Positions 1 through 8,261 of a stretch of 64,000 nucleotides of DNA are shown one piece after another (positions within the stretch are counted from its first letter, which is position 1; each line of letters begins with the position of its first letter). Below the pieces are notes generated by a model that saw only the letters and a list, made by a program, of their open reading frames with translations, was not told the origin of the DNA and did not search any database. Location of the stretch: NCBI RefSeq assembly GCF_026625565.1, contig NZ_CP112998.1, forward strand, positions 5,668,001 through 5,732,000. The letters run 5' to 3'. This DNA comes from Dyadobacter pollutisoli. Lineage in GTDB: Bacteria > Bacteroidota > Bacteroidia > Cytophagales > Spirosomataceae. The translations under genes and the position numbers were made by a program.

Positions 1-2656
1 GCGCTTTTTTAGAAGCATCCTTCACATCACCGGCTTTATCACCAAAGATCGCACGAAGTAGTTTTTCTTCAGGAGTTGGATCTGATTCTCCTTTTGGAGT
101 AATCTTACCGATTAATATATCTCCTTCTTTTACTTCTGTACCAACCTGAACAATACCATTTTCGTCCAGATTTTTAACAGTTTCCTCGCTTACGTTTGGA
201 ATTTCAGCTGTAAGTTCTTCTTCTCCACGTTTTGTATCACGAACTTCCAATTCGAATTCTTCAATGTGAATCGAAGTGAAAATATCGTCGCGAACTACTT
301 TTTCAGAAATTACAATCGCATCCTCAAAGTTGTATCCCTGCCAAGGCATGAACGCAACCAACAGGTTACGGCCTAGTGCAAGTTCGCCACCTTCTGTTCC
401 ATAACCCTGGCAAAGTGCCTCCCCTTTCTTCACCTTCTGCCCTTTAAGGACCATTGGTTGAAGGTTAAGGCAAGTATCCTGGTTGGTACGGCGGAATTTA
501 ACAAGATCGTAAGAAACACTGTCCTCAATAAAACTTACCAGACGTTCGTCATCTGTTCTGTCATACTTAACAACAATTTTCTTAGCATCAACAAATTCGA
601 TTACGCCGTCTCCCTCAGCAACTACCAATGCACGTGAATCCATCGCAACACGCTTTTCAAGGCCAGTTCCAACGATTGGCGCTTGTGGGCGCAACAATGG
701 AACACCTTGACGCTGCATGTTAGATCCCATCAATGCACGGTTAGCATCATCATGCTCAAGGAATGGAATAAGAGATGCCGCAACAGATACGATCTGGTTG
801 GCAGCAACGTCCATAAATGACGCTTGTGAAGGATCCACCATCGGGAAGTCACCTTCAAAACGTGTCTTGATTTTTTCTACCGTAAAGTTTCCTTTATCAT
901 CCACAGAAGCATTAGCTTGTGCAATGTATTTGGAATCCTCTTCCTCGGCAGTCATATATATAAGCTCATTCGTCAGCTTTCCGGCGCCATCGATAACACG
1001 GTATGGTGTTTCGATAAAGCCCATTCCATTTACTTTGGCAAATACACAAAGTGATGAAATCAAACCGATGTTTGGTCCTTCCGGAGTTTCAATGGTACAA
1101 AGACGACCATAGTGCGTGTAGTGAACGTCACGAACCTCGAAACCTGCTCTTTCACGAGAAAGACCACCAGGCCCAAGTGCGGACATACGACGCTTGTGCG
1201 TAATCTCAGCCAATGGATTGGTTTGATCCATGAACTGTGACAACTGGTTTGTACCAAAGAATGAGTTGATAACAGAAGAAAGCGTACGCGCATTGATCAA
1301 ATCAACAGGCTTGAAATCTTCGTTGTCACGAACATTCATACGCTCTTTGATAGTACGCGCCATACGGGCAAGACCTACACCAAACTGCGCATAAAGCTGC
1401 TCTCCAACGGTACGAACACGACGGTTTGACAAGTGATCAATATCATCGACTACTGCTTTCGCATTGATCAGACCGATCAGATATTTCACGATCGAAACAA
1501 TATCTCCTGTTGTCAAAACGCGAACGTCCAGACTAGTATCAGAACCTAATTTCTTGTTGATCCTGTAACGGCCAACATCACCAAGGTCATAACGCTTATC
1601 ACTGAAGAACAAGCTTTGAATTACGTCTCTCGCTGTTTGCTCGTCAGGTGCCTCTGCATTACGTAGCTGGCGGTAAATTTGCTCAACGGCTTCTTTGTCC
1701 GAGTTCGAGCTATCTTTTTGCAGCGTATTATAAATGATATTATAATCCGCAACATTCATGTCCTCTTTGTGCAGAATAACAGATTTCTGTCCTGACTCCA
1801 CGATCACTTCGATATCCTCAGCAGAGATTGTTGAATCACGCTCCAACAACACTTCATTACGCTGAATCGAAACAACCTCCCCAGTATCTTCATCTACGAA
1901 ATCTTCTGTCCAGGTACGAAGAACCCTTGCTGCCAAGCGACGGCCTACTGCCTTTTTAAGGTTTGTAGGAGTAGCACTGATTTCTTCTGACAAACCGAAC
2001 AGATCAAGAATGTCTTTATCAGAACCAAATCCAATCGCTCTCAACAGCGTTGTTACCGGGAATTTCTTCTTACGGTCGATGTACGCATACATGACGTTAT
2101 TCACATCGGTCGAGAATTCAATCCACGAACCTTTGAATGGAATAATACGTGCAGAATACAGCTTAGAACCGTTTGTGTGCTTGCTCATAGAGAAGAACAC
2201 ACCTGGTGAACGGTGCAATTGCGAAACGATTACGCGCTCTGCACCATTGATTACAAATGAACCACGCTCAGTCATGTAAGGAATATTTCCTAAGAACACT
2301 TCCTGCTCAATGGTTTCAAATTCTTCATGATCAGCATCATTACAGATCAACCGCAATTTTGCTTTCAATGGTACTGCGTAAGTCAGACCACGATCAATGG
2401 ATTCATCGACTGAATATTTCGGTGGTTCAAGAAGATAATCAATGAACTCCAACACGAAATTGTCGCGCGAATCAGCAATTGGAAAGTTTTCAGCGAAAAC
2501 TTTGTACAAACCTTCTCCTGAACGATCTTCCACAGAAGTATCCAGACTGAAGAAATCACGGAACGATTGTACCTGGATTCCTAAAAGATCCGGATAATCG
2601 ATGATCTGATTAATCCTTGAGAAATTTTTTCTAGGTGTTGCTTTAATTGTAGCCAA
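1..2656 (-). CDS. rpoB: DNA-directed RNA polymerase subunit beta (3' end outside window)
   Basis: Catalytic beta subunit of RNA polymerase; it pairs with beta' to form the active site. About 885 codons are visible out of roughly 1,290 usual for the family; the C-terminal third runs off the left edge. The reverse-strand reading opens MATIKATPRKNFSRINQII, contains the rifampicin-pocket stretch FFGTNQLSQFMDQTNPLAEI and then THKRRMSALGPGGLSRERAG, both close to the E. coli version. The start is a TTG codon at 2656-2654: an in-frame TAA lies seven codons upstream with no ATG or GTG between, so TTG is the only sensible initiator. It follows rplL in the order expected for the rplKAJL-rpoBC cluster; rpoC would lie outside the window. 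Confidence 0.97.
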   Translation of the reverse strand, partial: MATIKATPRKNFSRINQIIDYPDLLGIQVQSFRDFFSLDTSVEDRSGEGLYKVFAENFPIADSRDNFVLEFIDYLLEPPKYSVDESIDRGLTYAVPLKAKLRLICNDADHEEFETIEQEVFLGNIPYMTERGSFVINGAERVIVSQLHRSPGVFFSMSKHTNGSKLYSARIIPFKGSWIEFSTDVNNVMYAYIDRKKKFPVTTLLRAIGFGSDKDILDLFGLSEEISATPTNLKKAVGRRLAARVLRTWTEDFVDEDTGEVVSIQRNEVLLERDSTISAEDIEVIVESGQKSVILHKEDMNVADYNIIYNTLQKDSSNSDKEAVEQIYRQLRNAEAPDEQTARDVIQSLFFSDKRYDLGDVGRYRINKKLGSDTSLDVRVLTTGDIVSIVKYLIGLINAKAVVDDIDHLSNRRVRTVGEQLYAQFGVGLARMARTIKERMNVRDNEDFKPVDLINARTLSSVINSFFGTNQLSQFMDQTNPLAEITHKRRMSALGPGGLSRERAGFEVRDVHYTHYGRLCTIETPEGPNIGLISSLCVFAKVNGMGFIETPYRVIDGAGKLTNELIYMTAEEEDSKYIAQANASVDDKGNFTVEKIKTRFEGDFPMVDPSQASFMDVAANQIVSVAASLIPFLEHDDANRALMGSNMQRQGVPLLRPQAPIVGTGLEKRVAMDSRALVVAEGDGVIEFVDAKKIVVKYDRTDDERLVSFIEDSVSYDLVKFRRTNQDTCLNLQPMVLKGQKVKKGEALCQGYGTEGGELALGRNLLVAFMPWQGYNFEDAIVISEKVVRDDIFTSIHIEEFELEVRDTKRGEEELTAEIPNVSEETVKNLDENGIVQVGTEVKEGDILIGKITPKGESDPTPEEKLLRAIFGDKAGDVKDASKKA

Positions 2657-2976
2657 GGCTATGTTTGATTTGGGTTAGCAGAAAAACTAATGCGTACAAG
2701 TAACCTTTACAGCACGCATGGTATTAATTAGTTTTAACCTAATCTAATGCCTCGTAGAGAATAAATAATCGCCCCTTTTCTGTCTTTTCTACGAGTAAAG
2801 AAGTGTTTCGGGCAAATTATCGGAAAGGAGATGGGATTTATGGATATTTCACCGTTGCACCCTTAATCCAAACGTCAGAAAAACTTATTTCGTTTGGTCT
2901 ATACACAAAATAGGAAAAGACCTGACGCGAGTCAGGCCTATTTCCTTAGAATTATAGGTTGTAGTTGAAAAGCAAA
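2657..2976 (-). promoter_or_regulatory. rplL-rpoB intergenic leader with nested stem-loops
   Basis: A 320-base gap without a gene. In the direction of transcription it holds first the terminator-like hairpin at 2911-2946, then an 8-bp inverted repeat (2751-2758 with 2788-2795), then a second structure pairing 2683-2691 with 2727-2735 (9 bp) around a 4-bp inner stem (2692-2695 with 2714-2717), ending about 27 bases before the TTG start. No full TTTG-N19-TAnnTTTG promoter was found here. It probably sets the ratio of ribosomal protein to polymerase expression; this role is inferred. Confidence 0.5.
2911..2946 (-). terminator. Terminator or attenuator between rplL and rpoB
   Basis: A hairpin with perfect 6-bp core CCTGAC/GTCAGG and GCGA loop (2921-2936), extended by AGGAA/TTCCT outside. 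On the minus strand it is followed by CCTATTTTG. It starts about 30 bases after the rplL stop, so it likely ends part of the ribosomal-protein transcripts and lets the rest read into rpoB, as known for this cluster in other bacteria. Confidence 0.6.
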
Positions 2977-3363
2977 TTACTTCACTTCAACTTCTGCACC
3001 TGCTTCTTCAAGTTGTTTTTTCAAAGCTTCTGCTTCGTCTTTCGCAACTCCTTCTTTAACAGGTTTTGGAGCACCGTCAACTAGTTCTTTTGCTTCTTTC
3101 AGTCCAAGACCAGTAAGGTCTTTAACCAATTTCACAACAGCCAGTTTGCTTGCACCAGCAGCTTTCAAGATAACATCAAAAGATGTTTTCTCTTCAACTA
3201 CAGGAGCGTCAGCACCAGCACCACCAGCAGGACCTGCCACCATCACTGCACCAGCAGCTGCAGGCTCAATACCGTACTCGTCTTTAAGAATTGTAGCCAA
3301 TTCGTTCACTTCTTTAACCGTTAGGTTAACAAGCTGTTCTGCGAAAGCTTTCAAATCTGCCAT
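2977..3363 (-). CDS. rplL: 50S ribosomal protein L7/L12
   Basis: Multicopy stalk protein that recruits translational GTPases to the ribosome. 128 aa, normal length. Residues 1-32 form the dimerisation domain that binds L10 (ADLKAFAEQLVNLTVKEV). A flexible Ala/Gly hinge follows at about 36-52. The globular C-terminal domain (from about 58) carries the conserved LKEAKELVDGAPKPVKEG stretch. It lies 87 bases after rplJ; the gap contains a weak AGCTCC/GGAGCT hairpin (3407-3434) that could be a processing site (speculative). Acidic and Ala-rich, as the family is. Confidence 0.98.
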   Translation of the reverse strand: MADLKAFAEQLVNLTVKEVNELATILKDEYGIEPAAAGAVMVAGPAGGAGADAPVVEEKTSFDVILKAAGASKLAVVKLVKDLTGLGLKEAKELVDGAPKPVKEGVAKDEAEALKKQLEEAGAEVEVK

Positions 3364-3450
3364 TTTTATTTAGATTTTTTTGATTATACAATAAGATGAT
3401 TTAAAAAGCTCCATTTTTAACTACCCGGGGAGCTAAGCCTGGCTATTTAA

Positions 3451-3981
3451 TTAGTCTTCTTTCTCAGATAAAGTTTTGAGAATACCAGCCAATTTGTTTC
3501 CTCCGCTTTGAAGAGCGCCGATAACATTTTTAGCAGGTGATTGCAGCAATCCGATAATCTCACCGATCATTTCTTGTTTCGATTTCAGAGAGATCAGAAC
3601 GTCAAGCTGGCTTTCACCAACAAAAACCGCAGTATCAACAGAAGCTCCTTTAAATTTAAGCTTGTCGCTACCTGATTTTTTCTTGAATTCCTTAATCAAT
3701 TGCGCAGGTACTTTACCTGACTCCGGGTGAAACATAACTCCGGACATTCCTTTCAAAACTTCGTCAAAAGAGGAATAATCCGTATCTAATGTTTCTAGTG
3801 CTTTCTTAATCAATGTATTCTTCACAACACGATACTCGATACCACGTTCGAAGCAAAGGCCTCTCAGGGTATTTACCTCGCCAACGGACATGCCGGTTGC
3901 ATTGGTAATATAGAAGTATGGAGTGCTAGCGAATTTTTGACTTAATTCGTCTATAATTACTGCTTTCTCTTCCCGTGTCAT
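3451..3981 (-). CDS. rplJ: 50S ribosomal protein L10
   Basis: Stalk base protein that anchors L7/L12 dimers to 23S rRNA. 176 aa from the ATG at 3981 (MTREEKAVIIDELSQKF). An upstream in-frame start is possible, but it would overlap rplA by 38 bases and lengthen the family N terminus, so the ATG directly after the rplA stop is preferred. The RNA-binding half contains YFYITNATGMSVGEVNTLR, and the C-terminal helix (ALQSGGNKLAGILKTLSEKE) is the L12-binding tail. It is likely translationally coupled to rplA. Confidence 0.96.
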   Translation of the reverse strand: MTREEKAVIIDELSQKFASTPYFYITNATGMSVGEVNTLRGLCFERGIEYRVVKNTLIKKALETLDTDYSSFDEVLKGMSGVMFHPESGKVPAQLIKEFKKKSGSDKLKFKGASVDTAVFVGESQLDVLISLKSKQEMIGEIIGLLQSPAKNVIGALQSGGNKLAGILKTLSEKED

Positions 3982-3982
3982 A

Positions 3983-4681
3983 TTATAATCCTGGAATCGT
4001 GTTTTTATCAATAGTAACACCCGGGCTCATCGTGCTTGACAAGTGAATGCTCTTTACGTAAGTACCTTTTGCCGAAGATGGTTTAAGGCGAACCAAGGTA
4101 TTGATAACTTCCTGAGCGTTCTGTGTAAGCTGGTCGATTCCAAATGAAACCTTTCCAACGCTTGTATGAATGATCCCTGTTTTATCAACTTTGAAATCAA
4201 TCTTACCTGCTTTTACTTCTTTCACAGCTTTCGCTACATCCGGAGTTACCGTTCCTGATTTAGGATTTGGCATCAGACCGCGAGGACCCAATACTTTACC
4301 TAACCGTCCCACTTTTGCCATTACACTAGGCATTGTGATAATTACGTCAATGTCAGTCCAGCCTTGTTCTATCTTAGTGATATACTCGTCAAGACCAACA
4401 AAATCTGCTCCTGCTTCTTTCGCTTCTGCCTCCTTATCCGGAGTACACAAAACCAATACACGAACTTCTTTTCCGGTTCCGTGTGGCAATGTTACCACGC
4501 CACGTACCATCTGATCAGCTTTACGAGGATCAACGCCCAAACGGACATCGATATCCACGGAAGAATCAAATTTGGTATAAGAAATCGTCTTAAGTACGTC
4601 CGCTGCTGCCTCTAGTGAGTAAGCCTGATTTGCGTCGAATTTCGAAAGAGCTTCTTTTTGCTTTTTGGTCAGTTTTCCCAT
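3983..4681 (-). CDS. rplA: 50S ribosomal protein L1
   Basis: Binds 23S rRNA at the L1 stalk and helps release of deacylated tRNA; in other bacteria it also represses the L11 operon. 232 aa, full family length. It starts MGKLTKKQKEALSKFDANQ and shows the family signature LGKVLGPRGLMPNPKSGTVT and the C-terminal LSSTMSPGVTID. It lies 35 bases after rplK and ends one base before the rplJ start. Confidence 0.98.
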   Translation of the reverse strand: MGKLTKKQKEALSKFDANQAYSLEAAADVLKTISYTKFDSSVDIDVRLGVDPRKADQMVRGVVTLPHGTGKEVRVLVLCTPDKEAEAKEAGADFVGLDEYITKIEQGWTDIDVIITMPSVMAKVGRLGKVLGPRGLMPNPKSGTVTPDVAKAVKEVKAGKIDFKVDKTGIIHTSVGKVSFGIDQLTQNAQEVINTLVRLKPSSAKGTYVKSIHLSSTMSPGVTIDKNTIPGL

Positions 4682-4716
4682 GTTCTTTGTTTCTTTGGCG
4701 TATATTTAATCTACGC

Positions 4717-5166
4717 TCAGTTGTTTTCTTCCCACGGGGCTTTGCCTGCTACAGTAATACCCATACTACGAGCCGTTCCCGCAATCATTTTCATAGCAGA
4801 ATCAATTGTAAAGCAATTAAGATCTGGCATTTTAGTCTCAGCGATCGTACGAACCTGATCCCATGATACCGAACCTACCTTCAAACGGTTTGGCTGAGCC
4901 GAACCTGTCTTTACTTTTGATGCTTCCAGAAGCAGAATCGCGGCCGGGGGGGTCTTAATGACGAAGTCAAAAGACTTATCCTTATAGTATGTAATAACTA
5001 CCGGCAATACCACACCCATTTTGTCCTGGGTACGGCCATTGAATTGCTTGCAAAACTCCATGATATTCAAACCCTTCGAACCTAATGCAGGTCCAATCGG
5101 AGGTGAAGGATTGGCTTGGCCACCTTTTACCTGTAGTTTGACGTATCCACCTATTTCTTTTGCCAT
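4717..5166 (-). CDS. rplK: 50S ribosomal protein L11
   Basis: Part of the GTPase-associated centre with L10/L12; target of thiopeptide antibiotics and needed for RelA sensing. 149 aa. The N-terminal domain reads GYVKLQVKGGQANPSPPIGP and ALGSKGLNIMEFCKQFNGRT; the C-terminal rRNA-binding domain shows GTARSMGITV. It is 75 bases downstream of nusG and 35 bases before rplA, the normal nusG-rplK-rplA order. Confidence 0.98.
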   Translation of the reverse strand: MAKEIGGYVKLQVKGGQANPSPPIGPALGSKGLNIMEFCKQFNGRTQDKMGVVLPVVITYYKDKSFDFVIKTPPAAILLLEASKVKTGSAQPNRLKVGSVSWDQVRTIAETKMPDLNCFTIDSAMKMIAGTARSMGITVAGKAPWEENN

Positions 5167-5241
5167 TGTTTTGGAATTTGTCGGTTCATTGTTTGATTAA
5201 CGGCTCACATGCAAGTGGAAGCTTACCTGCCCGCTATTCGC

Positions 5242-5796
5242 TCAACTATCCTTTTCTACTTGTGCGTAACTGAGTTCCACGGGTGTATTACGCCCGAATA
5301 TTTTTACAACTACATTGAGTTTTTTCTTCTCATCAAATACTTCTTCAACCAGCCCGATGAATCCACTGAAAGGACCATCTACCACCTTCACAGTTTCACC
5401 TTTAATGAATGACATGCTTGGTGCTTCTTCGTGCTGCTCGGCTTCGTCAACTTTACCCAAAATCCTGTTGATTTCAGATTGGCGCAACGGCACGGGAACT
5501 TTTGAGTTTCCCTCCGCATTTCCAAGGAAGCCAATTACACCTGGAATACTGGTGATAATGTGCAACACCTCACCTTTAGATAAATCAGCCGAAATGATTA
5601 TGTATCCTGGGAAAAAGTTCTTTTCCCTAACACGTTTCTTTCCGTTACGCATCTCATATATCTTTTCCGAAGGGATTAGAATCTGAGGAACGAATTCATT
5701 AAGTTTCTGCCGTGTTATTTCGTTTTCAATGTAGGACTTGATTTTTTTCTCTTGTCCGGACACTGCTCTTAATACAAACCAATTTAGACTACTCAT
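5242..5796 (-). CDS. nusG: Transcription termination/antitermination protein NusG
   Basis: Elongation factor that binds RNA polymerase and links it to Rho or the leading ribosome. 184 aa. The NGN domain (about 1-115) opens LNWFVLRAVSGQEKKIKSYI and has FFPGYIIISADLS; the KOW domain (about 128-184) has KGETVKVVDGPFSGFIGLVE. It sits between secE and rplK as in most bacteria. The 36-base gap to secE suggests co-transcription. Confidence 0.98.
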   Translation of the reverse strand: MSSLNWFVLRAVSGQEKKIKSYIENEITRQKLNEFVPQILIPSEKIYEMRNGKKRVREKNFFPGYIIISADLSKGEVLHIITSIPGVIGFLGNAEGNSKVPVPLRQSEINRILGKVDEAEQHEEAPSMSFIKGETVKVVDGPFSGFIGLVEEVFDEKKKLNVVVKIFGRNTPVELSYAQVEKDS

Positions 5797-5832
5797 ACCA
5801 TTAAGGGGTTGTGCCGCGATAATAAAATAGCC

Positions 5833-6024
5833 TTAGAAAGACTGATAAAACAGTTTCAGTGCATTCTCGAAGACGAAATCCATCACACCTACCACAAAGG
5901 CAAAAATGAGGGAGCCGACAAGCACTAGAGTTGTGTTGGCCTGAAGCTCATTAAAAGGAGGCCATGTTACATGTTGGGTGATTTCTTCCCAAGACGCTTT
6001 CAAAAAAGAAGTAAATTTTTCCAT
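5833..6024 (-). CDS. secE: Preprotein translocase subunit SecE
   Basis: Small subunit of the SecYEG channel in the inner membrane. 63 aa, the short single-span form usual in Bacteroidota. A cytoplasmic amphipathic helix (FTSFLKASWEEITQHVTWPP) is followed by one membrane span (TTLVLVGSLIFAFVVGVMDF). It lies directly after tRNA-Trp and before nusG, the classic tRNA-Trp-secE-nusG arrangement. Confidence 0.96.
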   Translation of the reverse strand: MEKFTSFLKASWEEITQHVTWPPFNELQANTTLVLVGSLIFAFVVGVMDFVFENALKLFYQSF

Positions 6025-6041
6025 TTGTCCTTTTGATTATG

Positions 6042-6112
6042 CACGGGTGGAGAGATTCGAACTCCCATCAACGGTTTTGGAGACCGCTATTCTACCCTTG
6101 AACTACACCCGT
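6042..6112 (-). tRNA. tRNA-Trp (CCA)
   Basis: A 71-base cloverleaf with acceptor stem ACGGGTG/CACCCGT, discriminator G, anticodon CCA in loop TCCAAA, and the T-loop GTTCGAATC. The 3' CCA end is not encoded. It lies 17 bases upstream of secE and is probably cut from the same transcript. Confidence 0.96.
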
Positions 6113-6140
6113 TTATCACGCAACCATTTCTTTCGGGCTG

Positions 6141-6169
6141 CAAAGATACAATTTATTTACAAAAAACAA
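6141..6169 (-). promoter_or_regulatory. Probable promoter of tRNA-Trp-secE-nusG-rpl operon
   Basis: On the minus strand TTG (6169-6167), an 18-base spacer, then TATCTTTG (6148-6141), which fits the Bacteroidota -33/-7 consensus TTTG...TAnnTTTG apart from a slightly short spacer. The -7 box is about 28 bases upstream of the tRNA-Trp 5' end. The -33 part overlaps the tuf terminator. Confidence 0.5.
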
Positions 6170-6199
6170 GTGCATCTCATGAAGAAATGCACTTGTTTT
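6163..6199 (-). terminator. Terminator of tuf
   Basis: A perfect 13-bp inverted repeat (AAAACAAGTGCAT, 6163-6175, with its complement at 6187-6199) and an 11-base loop, ending in a T run on both strands. It starts 17 bases after the tuf stop codon. Confidence 0.85.
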
Positions 6200-6215
6200 A
6201 GTATTCTTATTATGA

Positions 6216-7403
6216 TTAGTCAACAATCTCTGTTACCTGACCAGCACCTACGGTACGTCCACCTTCACGAATAGCGAAACGAAGACCTTTTTCCATAGCA
6301 ATCTTGTTGATCAATTTCACATCAATTGTGATGTTATCACCTGGCATTACCATTTCAACACCTGCTGGAAGGGTAATTTCACCAGTTACGTCCGTGGTAC
6401 GGAAGTAGAATTGAGGACGATATTTGTTAAAGAATGGAGTGTGACGTCCACCTTCTTCTTTCGAAAGTACATAAACCTCTCCTTTGAAAGCAGCGTGAGG
6501 CTTCACAGAACCTGGCTTGCAGATTACCATTCCACGACGGATATCTTCTTTGTTAATACCACGAAGAAGAAGACCTACGTTGTCACCAGCTTCACCACGG
6601 TCAAGGATCTTACGGAACATCTCAACACCAGTTACGGTTGATTTAAGACCTTCTGCACCCATACCTAGGATATCAACAGGATCTCCTGAGTTGATCACAC
6701 CACGCTCGATACGACCAGTTGCAACAGTACCACGACCAGTGATCGAGAATACGTCTTCAACAGGCATCAAGAAAGGAAGATCAGTCATACGAGGAGGAAT
6801 TGGAATGTAGCTATCAACAGCATCCATCAAATCTTCGATCGTTTTAACCCATTTTTCTTCTCCATTCAAACCACCCAAAGCAGAACCTTGGATTACAGGA
6901 ATGTTGTCTCCATCGTAATCGTAGAAGCTCAAAAGCTCACGGATTTCCATTTCAACAAGTTCAAGAAGTTCTGGATCATCAACCATATCCACTTTGTTCA
7001 TGAATACAACAAGCTGAGGAACACCAACCTGGCGTGCCAAAAGAATGTGCTCACGAGTTTGTGGCATTGGTCCATCAGTAGCAGCAACTACGATGATAGC
7101 ACCGTCCATCTGGGCAGCACCAGTAACCATGTTCTTTACATAATCCGCGTGACCTGGACAGTCAACGTGAGCATAGTGACGGTTTGCTGTCGCGTACTCA
7201 ACGTGGGATGTGTTAATTGTGATACCACGCTCTTTCTCTTCAGGAGCATTATCAATTGATGAGAAATCACGTAGTACAGCTAGACCCTTTTTCGCCAACA
7301 CAGTTGTGATAGCTGCAGTAAGGGTAGTTTTACCGTGGTCAACGTGCCCGATAGTACCAATATTTACGTGGGGTTTCGAGCGGTCAAACGTCTCTTTTGC
7401 CAT
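6216..7403 (-). CDS. tuf: Elongation factor Tu
   Basis: GTPase that delivers aminoacyl-tRNA to the ribosome. 395 aa, full length. Motifs: P-loop GHVDHGKT (residues 19-26), switch I RGITI, G3 DCPGH (about 81-85), G4 NKVD (about 136-139). Domain 2 has GRIERGVINSGDP; domain 3 ends RFAIREGGRTVGAGQVTEI. It is followed by its own terminator, so it appears to be transcribed separately from the downstream tRNA-Trp-secE operon. The 196 bases upstream (7404-7599) hold two small palindromes (7516-7532 and 7577-7595) and no clear consensus promoter. Confidence 0.99.
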   Translation of the reverse strand: MAKETFDRSKPHVNIGTIGHVDHGKTTLTAAITTVLAKKGLAVLRDFSSIDNAPEEKERGITINTSHVEYATANRHYAHVDCPGHADYVKNMVTGAAQMDGAIIVVAATDGPMPQTREHILLARQVGVPQLVVFMNKVDMVDDPELLELVEMEIRELLSFYDYDGDNIPVIQGSALGGLNGEEKWVKTIEDLMDAVDSYIPIPPRMTDLPFLMPVEDVFSITGRGTVATGRIERGVINSGDPVDILGMGAEGLKSTVTGVEMFRKILDRGEAGDNVGLLLRGINKEDIRRGMVICKPGSVKPHAAFKGEVYVLSKEEGGRHTPFFNKYRPQFYFRTTDVTGEITLPAGVEMVMPGDNITIDVKLINKIAMEKGLRFAIREGGRTVGAGQVTEIVD

Positions 7404-7599
7404 GACTTAAGTACGCTTAAAATTAAAAGTTATTACGAATTTATTAAACACTAATGATTGATCCTGTTTAGCTTACTATACCAAGCACTTCAAAACCAAT
7501 TAAACAAATACAAGGATCAAAATCTTTTTGATTACCCGCATTACTAGAGAACACTTAGTAATCTGAAAAAGGTCAGAAATGTTTGTTAAACATTTCATC

Positions 7600-7670
7600 G
7601 AGCCATTGAGGGGATTTGAACGGCACCGGCCGCCCGGCCCTGACCTCTTCCTTACCAAGGAAGTGCCCTA
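7600..7670 (-). pseudogene. Degenerate tRNA-Thr 3' half
   Basis: Repeats the intact tRNA-Thr from its 3' end to just past the anticodon stem: the first 22 bases (7600-7621) and then 7638-7665 match 7691-7740 almost exactly. A 16-base GC-rich stretch (7622-7637, GGCACCGGCCGCCCGG) is inserted in the T arm, and the D arm and 5' acceptor strand are missing. It cannot fold as a tRNA alone. The matching 5' piece lies on the far side of the intact gene at 7780-7796. Confidence 0.8.
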
Positions 7671-7691
7671 CTCAACTTTTCATTCTTCCTG

Positions 7692-7763
<72 letters not shown>

Positions 7764-7779
7764 AAAAATTCCAAACCGT

Positions 7780-7796
7780 CCCTGAGCTACAACGGC
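7780..7796 (-). repeat. tRNA-Thr 5' fragment (direct repeat of 7747-7763)
   Basis: These 17 bases repeat the first 17 bases of the intact tRNA-Thr (acceptor strand plus start of the D arm), 33 bases upstream of it. Together with the 3' fragment at 7600-7670 it would make nearly one whole tRNA-Thr, split by the intact copy. Confidence 0.75.
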
Positions 7797-7884
7797 GAAA
7801 TATATTTTTTACAACCAAAAAGCGATTAGCGAAAAAGTTTCAGTTGAATGTTTTCGCTAATCGCTTCGATGGTGTTTTTAAATG

Positions 7885-7957
7885 AGCGGAAGACGAGGTT
7901 CGAACTCGCGACCTATAGCTTGGAAGGCTATCGCTCTACCAGCTGAGCTACTTCCGC
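7885..7957 (-). tRNA. tRNA-Gly (TCC)
   Basis: A 73-base cloverleaf with acceptor GCGGAAG/CTTCCGC, discriminator T, anticodon stem ATAGC/GCTAT with loop CTTCCAA (anticodon TCC), and T-loop GTTCGAACC. No encoded CCA. Second gene of the Tyr-Gly-Thr cluster. Confidence 0.96.
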
Positions 7958-8013
7958 ATTTGTTTTTGCCTGTTCCTGACTGGTATTTCAAGAACAATAT
8001 CTGGCATAAACTG

Positions 8014-8096
8014 TGGGGGCGGATGGATTCGAACCACCGTAGGCGTACACCAGCAGATTTACAGTCTGCCCCATTTGGCCACTCTGGTACACCCCC
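8014..8096 (-). tRNA. tRNA-Tyr (GTA)
   Basis: An 83-base class II tRNA with a long variable arm. Acceptor GGGGGTG pairs with CGCCCCC; discriminator A; anticodon loop CTGTAAA (anticodon GTA); T-loop GTTCGAATC. First gene of the tRNA cluster; a consensus promoter lies about 54 bases upstream. Confidence 0.96.
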
Positions 8097-8149
8097 ATTC
8101 AACATTTCAACACAACCGTGAAAACCGTTTGTTTCACTTTTTGGAGTCG

Positions 8150-8180
8150 CAAAATTATACCCTTTTCTTAAATTCTCAAA
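8150..8180 (-). promoter_or_regulatory. Promoter of the tRNA-Tyr-Gly-Thr cluster
   Basis: Minus strand: TTTG (8180-8177), exactly 19 bases, then TAATTTTG (8157-8150). This matches the Bacteroidota housekeeping consensus TTTG-N19-TAnnTTTG in full. The start of transcription would be near 8145, about 50 bases before tRNA-Tyr. Confidence 0.75.
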
Positions 8181-8205
8181 TTCTTTTGAAAAAAAAATAA
8201 ATAAA

Positions 8206-8246
8206 AATAGTGGCCGATCCGAAAAACATCGAATCCAGCCACTATT
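8206..8246 (-). terminator. Terminator of the sigma/anti-sigma/barrel operon
   Basis: A 9-bp perfect stem AATAGTGGC/GCCACTATT with an inner 4-bp CGAT/ATCG stem. On the minus strand it is followed by a long T-rich tract. It begins 16 bases after the stop of the 8262-9359 gene. Confidence 0.8.
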
Positions 8247-8261
8247 CGTACTTTTCAAAAT

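Noticed and set aside
717..1112. A 131-aa open frame opposite rpoB
   Set aside because: It is antisense to a highly conserved coding region with no ribosome binding signal or family resemblance.
7878..8258. A 126-aa open frame on the minus strand across two tRNAs
   Set aside because: It overlaps tRNA-Gly and tRNA-Tyr in full and resembles no protein; it is a translation of tRNA genes and the promoter region.
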